Of a stretch of DNA of 64,000 bases, positions 8,719 to 16,991 are shown in pieces. Within the stretch, counting starts at the first letter, position 1. Every line of letters begins with the position of its first letter. The notes below the pieces were generated by a model. It was not told the DNA's origin and did no database searches. It was given only the letters and a program-made list of their open reading frames with translations. A program made the position numbers and the translations under genes. This stretch comes from UBA6107 sp964459385 (lineage in GTDB: Bacteria; Chloroflexota; Anaerolineae; Anaerolineales; Anaerolineaceae). Where the stretch lies: positions 215,654 to 279,653 of the forward strand of contig CAYWLG010000003.1 of assembly GCA_964459385.1 (NCBI GenBank), in the 5' to 3' direction.

Positions 8719-9249
8719 ATGAAAACCATCGTCGTCGCTTCAAAAAACCCGGTCAAACTCAAGGCTGCCGAAGCCGGTTTCAAGGCCATGTTCCCCACCG
8801 AAGAGGTGAAGGTGCTCTCTGTCGAAAGGCAGGTGACCATCTCGATGCAGCCCATGACCAGTGCCGAGACCCTGCAGGGCGCCTGTGAACGCGCCAGCAA
8901 CGCCCGCCTGGCGCAGCCCGACGCCGATTATTGGATGGGCATCGAGGGCGGTGTGGAAGACACCCCGGAGGGCATGGAGCTCTTCGCCTGGGTGGTGGTT
9001 CTCGATCGCGACCGCGAAGGCAAAGGCCGCACCGGCATGTTCTACCTGCCCGAAAAGCTGCGTGATCTCGTGCGCGGCGGCATGGAGCTGGGCGAGGCCG
9101 ATGACCTGGTCTTCGGGCGCAGCAACAGCAAACAGGCCAACGGGGCGGTGGGGCTGCTCACCGAAGATGCCATCACACGCACCACCTATTACATCCCGGC
9201 GGTGATCTTCGCGCTGATCCCTTTCAAAAACCCAAAACTGTATCAATAG
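8719..9249 (+). CDS. yjjX: Inosine/xanthosine triphosphatase (YjjX/Maf-like ITPase)
   Basis: 176-residue house-cleaning NTPase that hydrolyses ITP and XTP so that they are not built into RNA or DNA. Recognised from MKTIVVASKNPVKLKAAEAGF at the N-terminus, YWMGIEGGVED in the middle and the C-terminal GAVGLLTEDAITRTTYY. Length matches E. coli YjjX (about 170). ATG at 8719 follows GAAAGGAACTACAA, and TATGAT at about 8691-8696 could be the -10 box. Stands alone, divergent from gatCA. Confidence 0.9.
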   Translation: MKTIVVASKNPVKLKAAEAGFKAMFPTEEVKVLSVERQVTISMQPMTSAETLQGACERASNARLAQPDADYWMGIEGGVEDTPEGMELFAWVVVLDRDREGKGRTGMFYLPEKLRDLVRGGMELGEADDLVFGRSNSKQANGAVGLLTEDAITRTTYYIPAVIFALIPFKNPKLYQ

Positions 9250-9259
9250 CGAAAAAATT

Positions 9260-9281
9260 TGACCCTCAAGGTCATTTTTTT
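9260..9281 (+). terminator. Weak hairpin plus T-run after yjjX
   Basis: TGACC / GGTCA (9260-9264, 9270-9274), five-base loop, followed by ATTTTTTTG. Short stem but a good T-run 11 nt after the stop codon. Confidence 0.4.
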
Positions 9282-9345
9282 GAACATATTCCTCTGCCAA
9301 ACGCGGATTTCGCTGGCTGGATTCAGACGATTAATGGTATCGGTA

Positions 9346-9374
9346 GTAGGGGCGCAGCGACGCTGTGCCCCTAC
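9346..9374. repeat. Intergenic palindrome (REP-like)
   Basis: GTAGGGGCGCAGC (9346-9358), three bases, GCTGTGCCCCTAC (9362-9374): a 13-bp stem with a single G.T pair. It has no T-run and lies in the 250-base gap between yjjX and the DUF1801 gene. GTAGGGGC...GCCCCTAC palindromes are frequent dispersed repeats in some bacterial genomes; only one copy was noticed here. Confidence 0.5.
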
Positions 9375-9498
9375 CGTGTCTTCGCTAATAGCGACTGAAT
9401 AGAATTATTTTCAATGATTGATGTTAATTTGACAAATATTCTCCATTTTTGCTACACTGTGGGCAATTGATCCGTGTTTTTTGAAAAGGAGCCCCCCA

Positions 9499-9945
9499 AT
9501 GGTATCCAGCCCGGCCAAAACGGTGGAAGAATATCTGCAAAGCCTGCCAGACGAACGCCGCACGGTGATCAAGACGGTGCGCGCCGTCATTCTGGCCAAT
9601 CTGCCAGAGGGCTATGTTGAAACGATGAACTGGGGCATGATCAGCTATGAGATTCCCCTGGCGACCTATCCCAACACCTATAACGGGAAAGCGCTCAGTT
9701 ACGCCGCCCTGGCCGCACAAAAGAACAGCTATTCTCTCTATCTCATGGCCGTATATGCCGTGCCGGCCCTGCAGCAGCAATTACAGGCTGCCTTTGCCGC
9801 AGCCGGCAAGAGGCTGGACATGGGCAAATCCTGCCTGCGGTTCAAAAAGCTTGACGACCTGCCGCTTGAGGCCATTGGCAATTTCATCGCCGCCGTCCCG
9901 CTTGAGAAATACCTGCAAGTTTACGAACAATCGCGTCCTCATTAA
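9499..9945 (+). CDS. DUF1801 (YdhG-like) domain protein
   Basis: 148-residue soluble protein of the DUF1801/YdhG family, known from iron-chaperone-like fold comparisons but without a proven function. Typical family features are the N-terminal TVEEYLQSLPDERRTVIKTVRAVI, the central GYVETMNWGMISYEIP, the SYSLYLM strand and the final KSCLRFKKLDDLPLEAI. ATG at 9499 sits behind AAAAGGAG; a TTG at 9481 overlaps this site. Single gene, convergent with the ABC exporter operon. Confidence 0.85.
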   Translation: MVSSPAKTVEEYLQSLPDERRTVIKTVRAVILANLPEGYVETMNWGMISYEIPLATYPNTYNGKALSYAALAAQKNSYSLYLMAVYAVPALQQQLQAAFAAAGKRLDMGKSCLRFKKLDDLPLEAIGNFIAAVPLEKYLQVYEQSRPH

Positions 9946-9951
9946 ATTAAA

Positions 9952-9981
9952 ACAGGGTCTGCTTTTCGCAACAGACCCTGT
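9952..9981 (-). terminator. Terminator of the ABC exporter operon
   Basis: Perfect 10-bp inverted repeat ACAGGGTCTG / CAGACCCTGT (9952-9961, 9972-9981). On the minus strand it is followed by TTTAATTTAATG, on the plus strand by no T-run, so it serves the minus-strand operon that ends at 10004. Confidence 0.65.
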
Positions 9982-10003
9982 AACATTCCCATTATTCTCA
10001 CAT

Positions 10004-11218
10004 TTATTGTTTTTGAAATTCCAACTGCAAGGTCATGCCCCAGCGCAGCCTTTCATCGCTGCTGTCGAGGCGCACTTTGGCTGTGTAAAGGATATCGCTG
10101 TTCTTGTCGGTGTAAAACTGCGAGATATGATCCACGATCCCGTTAAACTCCGCACCGGGCAGGGCATCGGCCGTGATGAGCACCGGCTGAGAGGGGTCGA
10201 TCTGGGCAGTCTCGTTCTCATCCAGATCATCGGTCTCGACCAACCACTTCGAGAAATCGGCCACCAGCGCCACCTTTTGCCCCACCGACACGAATTCGCC
10301 TTCGCTGAGGTCACACTGCACAAAAGTGCCATCATAGGGGGCGGTGAGCACCAGTTGATCGTACGCCCACTGTGCCTCTTCGGCCTGGGCCTGGGCAGCA
10401 TCAGCCGCGGATTGGAGGGCGGCCAAACTTTCTTTGCCGGGGCCGTCTTTCAAACGATCCAGATCACGGATGGCATCGTCCAGTTTGCTTTTGGCTACAT
10501 CCAGTTCGCCCTGTAAAATGCTCACGTCCACAGAATCGGGCTGATCGTTGTAGTAATCGCGCAGCTTCTTGATGTTATCCAGATCGATCTTGGCCTGGTT
10601 GAGGTCGGCGATGACCTTGGCCTTGCCCACGTCGCTGTCCTCCACCTCGCCCATGCCATCCAGGCGATCCTGCAGGGTATCCACCTTGTCTTGTGCCATG
10701 GTCACTTTGGCTTCGTAAAGCGCGCGCTGCTCCTCAGTGCCCTGCGGATCGTTGCGATCCCAGTAGTTGTTGAGGGCGTTATTGTAGGCGCGCTGGGCAT
10801 TGGCTACGGCCAGTTCGGCGGCGGCTTTCATGCTGCCCGATTCTTTGGCGTCGTTGAGGATCTGCTGCGCCTGAAACTGGGCGGACTGCGCCGCGGTCAG
10901 CTCCGCCTGGGCCTTCTCAGATCCTTCAAGCTGCACCAGCGCCTGGCCGGCTTTGATCTTGTCACCTTCTTTCACCAGCACCTTCTCCACCCGGCCGTTG
11001 GCCTGAAAGCTCAACCAGGTGGAGGTGATCGGTTCCAGGTGCCCTTCGGCGGTGATGGTGTTGGCCACCGCCACCGGAGTGACGGTCGAATCGGCGGGCG
11101 TGGCGCTCGATTGGCTCTGGCTGCAGCCTGCGACGATCAGGCCAAGGATCAAGACCAACCCAAGCGCCAGCATCCATTTTTTGTTTTTGATAAATTTCAT
11201 TCCATCCATCTTTTTCAT
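10004..11218 (-). CDS. HlyD/MacA-type periplasmic adaptor, lipoprotein
   Basis: 404-residue membrane fusion protein. A lipobox (LIVAGC) follows the signal peptide, so it is a lipid-anchored adaptor. Residues about 55-110 form the first half of a lipoyl/biotinyl-like domain (ANGRVEKVLVKEGDKIKAGQ), about 110-300 an Ala/Gln-rich coiled-coil hairpin (including SAQFQAQQILNDAKESG), then the second half (LTAPYDGTFVQCDLSEGEFV) and a beta-barrel. It should link the FtsX permease to substrate outside the membrane. ATG at 11218 follows AAAGGATAATGCC. Last gene of the four-gene ABC operon, 28 bp after the permease. Confidence 0.9.
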   Translation of the reverse strand: MKKMDGMKFIKNKKWMLALGLVLILGLIVAGCSQSQSSATPADSTVTPVAVANTITAEGHLEPITSTWLSFQANGRVEKVLVKEGDKIKAGQALVQLEGSEKAQAELTAAQSAQFQAQQILNDAKESGSMKAAAELAVANAQRAYNNALNNYWDRNDPQGTEEQRALYEAKVTMAQDKVDTLQDRLDGMGEVEDSDVGKAKVIADLNQAKIDLDNIKKLRDYYNDQPDSVDVSILQGELDVAKSKLDDAIRDLDRLKDGPGKESLAALQSAADAAQAQAEEAQWAYDQLVLTAPYDGTFVQCDLSEGEFVSVGQKVALVADFSKWLVETDDLDENETAQIDPSQPVLITADALPGAEFNGIVDHISQFYTDKNSDILYTAKVRLDSSDERLRWGMTLQLEFQKQ

Positions 11219-11246
11219 GGCATTATCCTTTTGCTATCCATTCAAT

Positions 11247-13661
11247 TTATTCATACGAAAGCACTTCGCGGATGGTCAGCCGGGTGGCACTGCGCGCCGG
11301 CGCCAGGCTCGAAAGAACCGATAAAACAGAAACGACCGCGAACCAGATCACATATCCGGTCAATGAGAAACCAAAGCCTGAGGGAGCCCCGAACAAGGCC
11401 TGGGTGATGCTGTTCGACATCAGGGTGCTGATCGGGAAAGAAAGCAGCGCGCCGAGGGCCCAACTGATCCAACCGATGATGAGACCCTCGATCAACACCA
11501 TGCGCATCAAAACCTTATCTGAAGCACCGATCGAACGCATGATGCCAATCTCGCGGGTACGCTCCATCACATTCATGCTCATGGTGCCGGTCAAGCCGAT
11601 GCTGCCCACCAGGGCGATCAAAATAGCCAGGATGAGCAGGAAGGTGGTCAAGATGTTGAATCCATCCGTTGAGGCTTCGTTGATGCGGCTGGCGGTGGTA
11701 ATGGATGAGACACCGATATTGCTGCTCTCAAGCGAGCTTTGCACGGCTTTGGCAAAGGCCTTCTGCGCCGGGGTATCCAGCTTGTCTTTGGCAATGACGC
11801 GATACACCGCAGACTGATTTTGCACCTGACCGGGCAGGGTATTGAAATAATCCATATTCACGTAGGTAGCCAGGCCCCCCAACTTGCCCGCCAGTTGGAA
11901 GAAACCAACCACCACCCAATCGGTATCTTTGTCGTTGACCTTCAGGGTGATCGTGTCGCCCACCTTCAGGTTCGGGAACATCGCCTGAAACTGGTCATTG
12001 AGCGCGATGGCGTTTTGATCGCGCGGGTCAAGCCAGCGGCCTTCAATGACGATGGGCTTAATGAAGCGGCTGTTGTTGGGCACGGCGGTGAAGTTGACAC
12101 TGTCGCCCACGCTGCCATCGGCATTGACGATGGACGCGCGTGCGCCGCTCCAGGCTTCGACGTAGCTCACCTCGGGGTTGGCATAAAGCAAATTCTCGAT
12201 CTTTTGAACCCGTTCAGAATCGGTCAGGGTGATATTGATGTCGGCCAAAAAGTAACGACTGAGCTGCGTGATGTATTGGTTGAACGAAACGCGCACGCTG
12301 AACACCGAGATGAAGACCGCGCCCCCCAACGAAAGGGTGACCAGGGTCAAGATCAGGCGCCCTTTGTTGCGAAACACGTTGCGCAGGGCGATCATGGTCG
12401 GCCGCGAGAGCCCTTTGAGACGGGCGATGAGGCGATCGATCCAGCTCTCTTCGCTGGAGGTCTGCTGCTGAATGCCGCTCAGGGCTTCCTGCACCGAAAG
12501 CTGTGTGCCGCGCCGGATGGGCACATAAGCTGCCGCAATCGGCACGACCAAGGCCAAAAAGATCTGGATCACCAGCACCACCCAGTTGATGTGGCGCCCA
12601 AAATAAGTGAAGTTGATCTGGTCGGCCAAAAAGACCAGCAGCCGGTCGGACATGAACGAGGCAACAGGCAGGGTCACGAAGAAGGCCAGTACCCCGAAGA
12701 TGCTGATCAAGATGAGGTAGATGGCCATGATCTGCCGCCGGGTACCGCCGATGGATTTCATAATGCCCACCTGCTGCATTTGCTGGTTGAGCAAAAATTG
12801 CAGCGAACTGGTGATCAAGAAGCTGCTCAAAAAGACGATCAGAAAGGTGAGCATGAACAGGATGACCACAATGGCATTGACCAGGTCAATGTTGGGGTGG
12901 GCGTCAGAAGAACGCGTTGAATAATTGATGATGGTGACGCCGTTGTCTTCAAGGTCTTTGTGAATCTTGTCGCCCATGCCGGTGAGCAGAGTGGTGTTGT
13001 TGGTGTCGCCTTCGATTGAGATCAGCAGCCGGTTGTAATAGGTCGGGTACTGCACTTGCAGCTTTTCAAGGGTCTTCTCATCCACATAAGCCTGCGTATC
13101 GGCTGCAAAAAAACCGCCTGCGCCGCCTGCCGTGCCCAGCATCTGATCTTTCACAATGCCAACCACCTGCAGGGTGAACTGCTTGCCGTCTGAATTTTGC
13201 AGGGTGACCCATTGGCCTACTGCTACGTTAAGGTCTTTCAGCTTGTGATTGGCGAAGACGATCTGGTCTTTCTGTGGCGGCCAGGTGCCTTCAAGCACCG
13301 TCACCCTGCCGATCTCAGCCGTCTGGTAGTCTTTCGACTGCACGTTCAAAGAATTCCAGTTGCCGCTTGTGCTCAGCACCTGCATGTTCACATCGCGCGC
13401 CCCGTCGACGGCTTTCACACCCTCCATGCGCTGCAGGTGTTTTACCATCTCCTGATCGACCAGAGAGGTCTTCAGTTGAACATTGGGCGGATTCGTTTCG
13501 GCAAAACCCTGCGCCATATCATTGTTCAGGGTGAAATAAAGGGTGGTGATGACCCCTACCGCCAGAAGGCCCACTGCGATCGAAGCCACGATCAGCAGCG
13601 AGCGGCTTTTATTGATCCATAAGTCCGCCAGAACTTTTTGCCAGCGAGGACGAATTTGCAT
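11247..13661 (-). CDS. ABC transporter permease, double FtsX type
   Basis: 804-residue permease with two FtsX/MacB-like membrane modules. An N-terminal membrane helix (about 18-40) is followed by a large outside domain, three helices around residues 265-380 (INLVNAIVVILFML region), a cytoplasmic link with VQEALSG, a second helix with an outer domain, and three last helices ending in LTIREVLSYE. The paired VREAL/IREVL motifs are the usual contacts to the ATPases. This layout resembles LolCE/YbbP-type mechanotransmission transporters rather than classic channels. It is translated 20 bp after the second ATPase. Confidence 0.9.
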   Translation of the reverse strand: MQIRPRWQKVLADLWINKSRSLLIVASIAVGLLAVGVITTLYFTLNNDMAQGFAETNPPNVQLKTSLVDQEMVKHLQRMEGVKAVDGARDVNMQVLSTSGNWNSLNVQSKDYQTAEIGRVTVLEGTWPPQKDQIVFANHKLKDLNVAVGQWVTLQNSDGKQFTLQVVGIVKDQMLGTAGGAGGFFAADTQAYVDEKTLEKLQVQYPTYYNRLLISIEGDTNNTTLLTGMGDKIHKDLEDNGVTIINYSTRSSDAHPNIDLVNAIVVILFMLTFLIVFLSSFLITSSLQFLLNQQMQQVGIMKSIGGTRRQIMAIYLILISIFGVLAFFVTLPVASFMSDRLLVFLADQINFTYFGRHINWVVLVIQIFLALVVPIAAAYVPIRRGTQLSVQEALSGIQQQTSSEESWIDRLIARLKGLSRPTMIALRNVFRNKGRLILTLVTLSLGGAVFISVFSVRVSFNQYITQLSRYFLADINITLTDSERVQKIENLLYANPEVSYVEAWSGARASIVNADGSVGDSVNFTAVPNNSRFIKPIVIEGRWLDPRDQNAIALNDQFQAMFPNLKVGDTITLKVNDKDTDWVVVGFFQLAGKLGGLATYVNMDYFNTLPGQVQNQSAVYRVIAKDKLDTPAQKAFAKAVQSSLESSNIGVSSITTASRINEASTDGFNILTTFLLILAILIALVGSIGLTGTMSMNVMERTREIGIMRSIGASDKVLMRMVLIEGLIIGWISWALGALLSFPISTLMSNSITQALFGAPSGFGFSLTGYVIWFAVVSVLSVLSSLAPARSATRLTIREVLSYE

Positions 13662-13681
13662 GCTTCTAACTCACTCTTTCA

Positions 13682-14404
13682 TTAATCATTGACCACCCGA
13701 CCGTCGTGAATCTTCACAATGCGGCTCGAGCGTTCTGCCAGCGCCGGGTCGTGGGTGACCATGATGATGGTCTTGCCTTTTTCGACCAGGTGGCTGAATA
13801 GTTCAAAGACCGATTCGGCGGTGCGCGAATCGAGGTTGCCCGTTGGCTCATCGGCAATGAGGATGGGCGGATCGTTGGCAAGGGCGCGCGCAATGGCGGC
13901 CGTCTGCTGCTGCCCGCCCGAGGTCATGGCGGGGAGTTTGTCAGCGAGTTCCTGCAGGCCAACCATCGCCAGCAGTTCGTGCGCCCGCGCCTCGCGTTCA
14001 CCTACATCGTAGCGATCACAGAAATCCATAGGTAAAATGACGTTTTCAAGCAGGGTCAGCATGGGCAGAAGCTGGTAAAACTGAAAAACGATGCCCAGGT
14101 TATTGCCGCGCCAGATGGACATTTCGCTCTCGTTCATGCGGTTGGTCACCTGCCCCTCAACGATAATCTCGCCGCTGGTGGGGTGGTCAATGCCGGTGAT
14201 CATGTTGGCCAGGGTTGATTTTCCGCTGCCCGATTTGCCCACAATGCAAACGAACTCGCCGCGGTAAAAATCGAGATTGATGTGATCCAAGGCCGTGAAC
14301 TCGCCTGCGCCCGATTTGAAAACCTTGGTGATACCCTGCATACGGATGAAAGGGGTCTGATCCGAATGGTTGCCTTGATTTTTCTCTACTGGTTTCGAAG
14401 TCAT
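13682..14404 (-). CDS. ABC transporter ATP-binding protein (MacB/LolD type), second of pair
   Basis: 240-residue ATPase with Walker A GKSGSGKST, Q-loop in FQFYQLLPML, signature TSGGQQQTAAIARAL, Walker B ILIADEPTGNLDS and switch His in VTHDP. The signature begins TSGGQ rather than LSGGQ, and the conserved QQQR arginine is replaced by T; nucleotide turnover could be altered. ATG 14404 (MTSKPVEKNQ) follows AAAGGGCACACG and is 10 nt after the stop of the first ATPase. Longer starts would overlap that gene by 50 bases and are not needed. Confidence 0.9.
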   Translation of the reverse strand: MTSKPVEKNQGNHSDQTPFIRMQGITKVFKSGAGEFTALDHINLDFYRGEFVCIVGKSGSGKSTLANMITGIDHPTSGEIIVEGQVTNRMNESEMSIWRGNNLGIVFQFYQLLPMLTLLENVILPMDFCDRYDVGEREARAHELLAMVGLQELADKLPAMTSGGQQQTAAIARALANDPPILIADEPTGNLDSRTAESVFELFSHLVEKGKTIIMVTHDPALAERSSRIVKIHDGRVVND

Positions 14405-14414
14405 CGTGTGCCCT

Positions 14415-15110
14415 TTACAGGATCCTGCCATCGGCAATCTCAAGCGTGCGCGTCGAGCGGCTGGCAAAGTTCATGTCATGTGAGACCATCAAGAGGGTCT
14501 TGCCCTGCGCCACCAGATCTTCAAAGATCTTGAAGATCACCTCGGCCGTGGTCGAATCCAGTCGCCCGGTGGGCTCATCGGCCACGATCACAGGTGGATC
14601 GTTCACCAGCGCACGGGCAATGGCCACACGCTGCTGCTGCCCGCCCGAAATCTGCGAGGGGTATTTGTAGGCGTGCTCTTCCAACTCGACCATGCGCAAA
14701 AGCTCCAGTGCACGGGCTTTTGCCTTGTCACGTCGGTAAAGCCCGCTAAGATCGTTGGGCATGAGAATATTGTTGATCAGATTCAGGCCGGGCATCAGGT
14801 AAAATGACTGGTAGATCATACCCAGGCTGCGTCCGCGCCAGGTGGCCAACTGGGTCTCATCCATCTTGTGGATCGCCTGCCCACCAATGAAGACCTCGCC
14901 CGAAGTGATGTGATCAATCCCTGAGATCATGTTGATCAGGGTGGTCTTGCCCGCGCCCGATTTACCGATGATAGTCAGCAGCTCGCCCGGGTAGACATCC
15001 AGGTTGACCGCATGCAGGGCAGTGAAATCCCCGGCGGCAGAGCTGTATACCTTGGTCAGGTTTTTGACGCTGATCAATGCCTTGTTTTTATCAGGCACAG
15101 ATTGTTCCAT
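14415..15110 (-). CDS. ABC transporter ATP-binding protein (MacB/LolD type), first of pair
   Basis: 231-residue ATPase with all canonical motifs: Walker A GKSGAGKTT, Q-loop YQSFYLMPGL, signature ISGGQQQRVAIARAL, Walker B VIVADEPTGRLDS, switch His in VSHDM. First gene of the exporter operon. With the second ATPase it probably forms a heterodimer below the two FtsX modules of the permease. Repressed or controlled by the divergent TetR gene through the operator at 15162-15185. Confidence 0.92.
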   Translation of the reverse strand: MEQSVPDKNKALISVKNLTKVYSSAAGDFTALHAVNLDVYPGELLTIIGKSGAGKTTLINMISGIDHITSGEVFIGGQAIHKMDETQLATWRGRSLGMIYQSFYLMPGLNLINNILMPNDLSGLYRRDKAKARALELLRMVELEEHAYKYPSQISGGQQQRVAIARALVNDPPVIVADEPTGRLDSTTAEVIFKIFEDLVAQGKTLLMVSHDMNFASRSTRTLEIADGRIL

Positions 15111-15147
15111 TTTTTACGACTCGTTTCTTTCTCATCACCGCTAACGG

Positions 15148-15185
15148 TTGAAAAATAATATACAATGTATTATAATAGACATTGT
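15148..15185. promoter_or_regulatory. Divergent promoter with TetR-type operator
   Basis: A perfect inverted repeat ACAATGT (15162-15168), 10 bases, ACATTGT (15179-15185) lies between tetR and the ABC operon. Its spacer contains TATAAT (15171-15176) for tetR, paired with TTGAAA (15148-15153) at exactly 17 nt. On the other strand TATAAT overlaps at 15069+100, that is 15174-15169, for the ABC operon. A regulator bound here would cover both -10 boxes, so both genes should be controlled together. Confidence 0.8.
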
Positions 15186-15252
15186 TCATTATTTATAAAG
15201 CGATTTAGTTGAAATGTCAATAGAGAATCAAACCCTTTAACAAGGCCTTTAC

Positions 15253-15891
15253 ATGGAAGAAGAAAAAAAAGAAGATCGCAGAATCACCCGCACCAAAGAA
15301 TCGCTGCGCCGCTCCCTGACTGAGTTGGTCAAAGAGAAGGGGTATTCTGCCGTCACGATCGAAGAGATCACCTCGCGTGCCAACCTTGGCCGCACCACCT
15401 TTTATTTACACTATCAGGATAAAGAAGACCTGCTTCTCGAAAGCATGGAGAATCGCCTGTCAGATGTGATCGAGCAGATCACCAGCCGGCCGCTCATTTC
15501 GTGGTTTCGCGAGAGCAACGGGCGCCTGATGGAAATGATCTTCGATTCGATCAAGGAAAATCGCGATATTTTCGCCATCGTTGAGAAGGAATCTTCCGGC
15601 AAGGTCTATGACCGTTTTCGGGCCATCATCAGCACACTGGCCCTGAGAATGGTTGCCGAAAGTCCCTGGGCGCAGCGAAAAATCAACCAATTAAACATCT
15701 CGGTTAGTTTTCTCATCGACTACTTCAGCGGCGCCATGTGGTCTTCGATTCTGTGGTGGATCAATAACGGGTTCGAGCCGGATTCCCGCGAAATGTCGAG
15801 AGCCTTCAGCAAGATGTTTTTCCCCGGTCTGCTGCGCATGCTGAACGTTAAAAGACTGGCTGCACTGATCGAGAGTGTGGCCATCGACTAA
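15253..15891 (+). CDS. TetR/AcrR-family regulator of the ABC exporter
   Basis: 212-residue regulator. Residues about 12-60 are the TetR helix-turn-helix (TRTKESLRRSLTELVKEKGY, then ITSRANLGRTTFYLHYQDKEDLL). The C-terminal part is all-helical with a YFSGAMWSSILWWINNGFEPD segment, typical of the TetR C-terminal domain 3 group. Divergent from the exporter operon with a shared operator, so it most likely represses both in the absence of a ligand exported by the pump. ATG 15253 follows AAGGCCTTTAC. Confidence 0.92.
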   Translation: MEEEKKEDRRITRTKESLRRSLTELVKEKGYSAVTIEEITSRANLGRTTFYLHYQDKEDLLLESMENRLSDVIEQITSRPLISWFRESNGRLMEMIFDSIKENRDIFAIVEKESSGKVYDRFRAIISTLALRMVAESPWAQRKINQLNISVSFLIDYFSGAMWSSILWWINNGFEPDSREMSRAFSKMFFPGLLRMLNVKRLAALIESVAID

Positions 15892-15918
15892 ATAATCATT
15901 ATGCTGCTGCGATAGGGT

Positions 15919-16842
15919 TTACTGAACAGGAACTTGCGCATCCCCGGCAGAGAACTGGGCCGCGTACCAGAGCAGATAACCTTCTACGTGGGCCGACCAG
16001 TATTTCTCTTCGTGAAAGCCGACAAACTCATAAAAATCATGCACCACCCCCAGGTCACTGAGTTGCTGCTCAAAGCGCAGAATATCGGTGCGGTTTTCGT
16101 CGCTCTTGCCCATATCGAGGTAAAGCACCGGCACGTCCGCGAGTGAGGGAGCCGCCTCGACCCACTTGGCGATCTGACTCAGATCGCCGTAAAAAAGGGG
16201 GGTGGAATGTGCGCCGATCGCTGTGAAGAGCTGCGGGGACGAAAGCCCCAGGCGCACGGCCCAGTTGCCGCCGCGTGAAAGGCCGCCGATGGCACGGCAG
16301 GCTTTTTCAACGCAGGTGTCGAAATGGGCGTCCACATAAGGGATCACTTCCTGCAGGACCGCATCACCAAATTGTGAAGTATAGGGGTCTGCGGTAGAGG
16401 CATCTTCCTGCGGCATCACGATGATGAGCGGCGCGATGCGTTTTTCGGCAATAAGCATGTCCGCCGTGTCGGTCAGGCCGATGCGTACCCACTGGTCATC
16501 CAGGTAGGTTTGCCCGTGCAGCATGTAGAGCACCGGATAGCCCCGTGTGCCTTGCGTGTCATAACAGGGGGGAAGGTAAATCTTCACCGGGATGTCGCGG
16601 GGCAGCAACTCACTCGGCACTGACCGGTCGATCAACTCACCGCTGCTTTGCAGGCAGACGCTCTGAGTAGGTGTGGCCGCGGATACAGGCAGGCTGGTTT
16701 GTGTGGGGGGGATCGTTGCCTCAAGAGCGGCAGCCGTCGCTGTGGAGGCCAAATTGGGCGCTGAACAAGCGTTCAGAACCAAAAAAAACGCCAGCAGGGC
16801 GATTATTGGCACGATTTTTACAAATTTGCGGCGAAAAGACAT
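15919..16842 (-). CDS. Lipoprotein esterase, alpha/beta hydrolase (esterase D type)
   Basis: 307-residue secreted lipoprotein; lipobox LVLNAC with Cys26. The mature part is a putative esterase of the PF00756 kind (esterase D, antigen 85, feruloyl esterase). Motifs are YPVLYMLHGQTYLDDQW, IVMPQEDAST, the nucleophile S189 in IGGLSRGG and a late His in FVGFHEEKYW, with Asp in LDMGKSDEN as a candidate third residue. Likely acts on an ester substrate outside the membrane, identity unknown. Its 5' end is 51 bases from the divergent tRNA-Pro gene. Confidence 0.88.
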   Translation of the reverse strand: MSFRRKFVKIVPIIALLAFFLVLNACSAPNLASTATAAALEATIPPTQTSLPVSAATPTQSVCLQSSGELIDRSVPSELLPRDIPVKIYLPPCYDTQGTRGYPVLYMLHGQTYLDDQWVRIGLTDTADMLIAEKRIAPLIIVMPQEDASTADPYTSQFGDAVLQEVIPYVDAHFDTCVEKACRAIGGLSRGGNWAVRLGLSSPQLFTAIGAHSTPLFYGDLSQIAKWVEAAPSLADVPVLYLDMGKSDENRTDILRFEQQLSDLGVVHDFYEFVGFHEEKYWSAHVEGYLLWYAAQFSAGDAQVPVQ

Positions 16843-16855
16843 AGAAAGCGTTTCC

Positions 16856-16885
16856 TTGACGTTAATGACTGCTTCGGATTATACT
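16856..16885 (+). promoter_or_regulatory. Promoter of tRNA-Pro
   Basis: TTGACG (16856-16861), 18 nt, TATACT (16880-16885). The predicted first base is near 16892, two bases before the mature tRNA 5' end. No terminator separates it from the array downstream. Confidence 0.65.
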
Positions 16886-16893
16886 CTACGCAC

Positions 16894-16967
16894 CGGGGTG
16901 TAGCGCAGTTGGCCAGCGCACCGCGTTTGGGACGCGGGGGTCGGCGGTTCAAGTCCGCCCACCCCGA
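16894..16967 (+). tRNA. tRNA-Pro(UGG)
   Basis: Complete cloverleaf of 74 nt. Acceptor CGGGGTG pairs with CACCCCG, D stem GCGC/GCGC, anticodon stem CCGCG/CGCGG with loop TTTGGGA (anticodon TGG), variable GGGTC, T stem GGCGG/CCGCC with loop TTCAAGT, discriminator A. CCA is not encoded; the next bases are CTTTC. Reads all CCN proline codons with modified wobble U, as expected. Its 3' part from 16940 is the template of the tandem repeats that follow. Confidence 0.97.
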
Positions 16968-16991
16968 CTTTCTTTTAACATCAACTCTATC

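Noticed and set aside
8740..9300. Minus-strand frame over yjjX
   Set aside because: Antisense shadow of a clear ITPase gene, without a ribosome-binding site.
9346..9374. Terminator of yjjX
   Set aside because: The palindrome lacks a T-run on either strand and lies about 100 bases from the stop, so it is listed as a repeat instead.
11739..12920. Long plus-strand frame (393 codons) over the ABC permease
   Set aside because: It mirrors the FtsX permease frame; the protein has no motif and a biased His/Gln/Asp make-up typical of antisense shadows.
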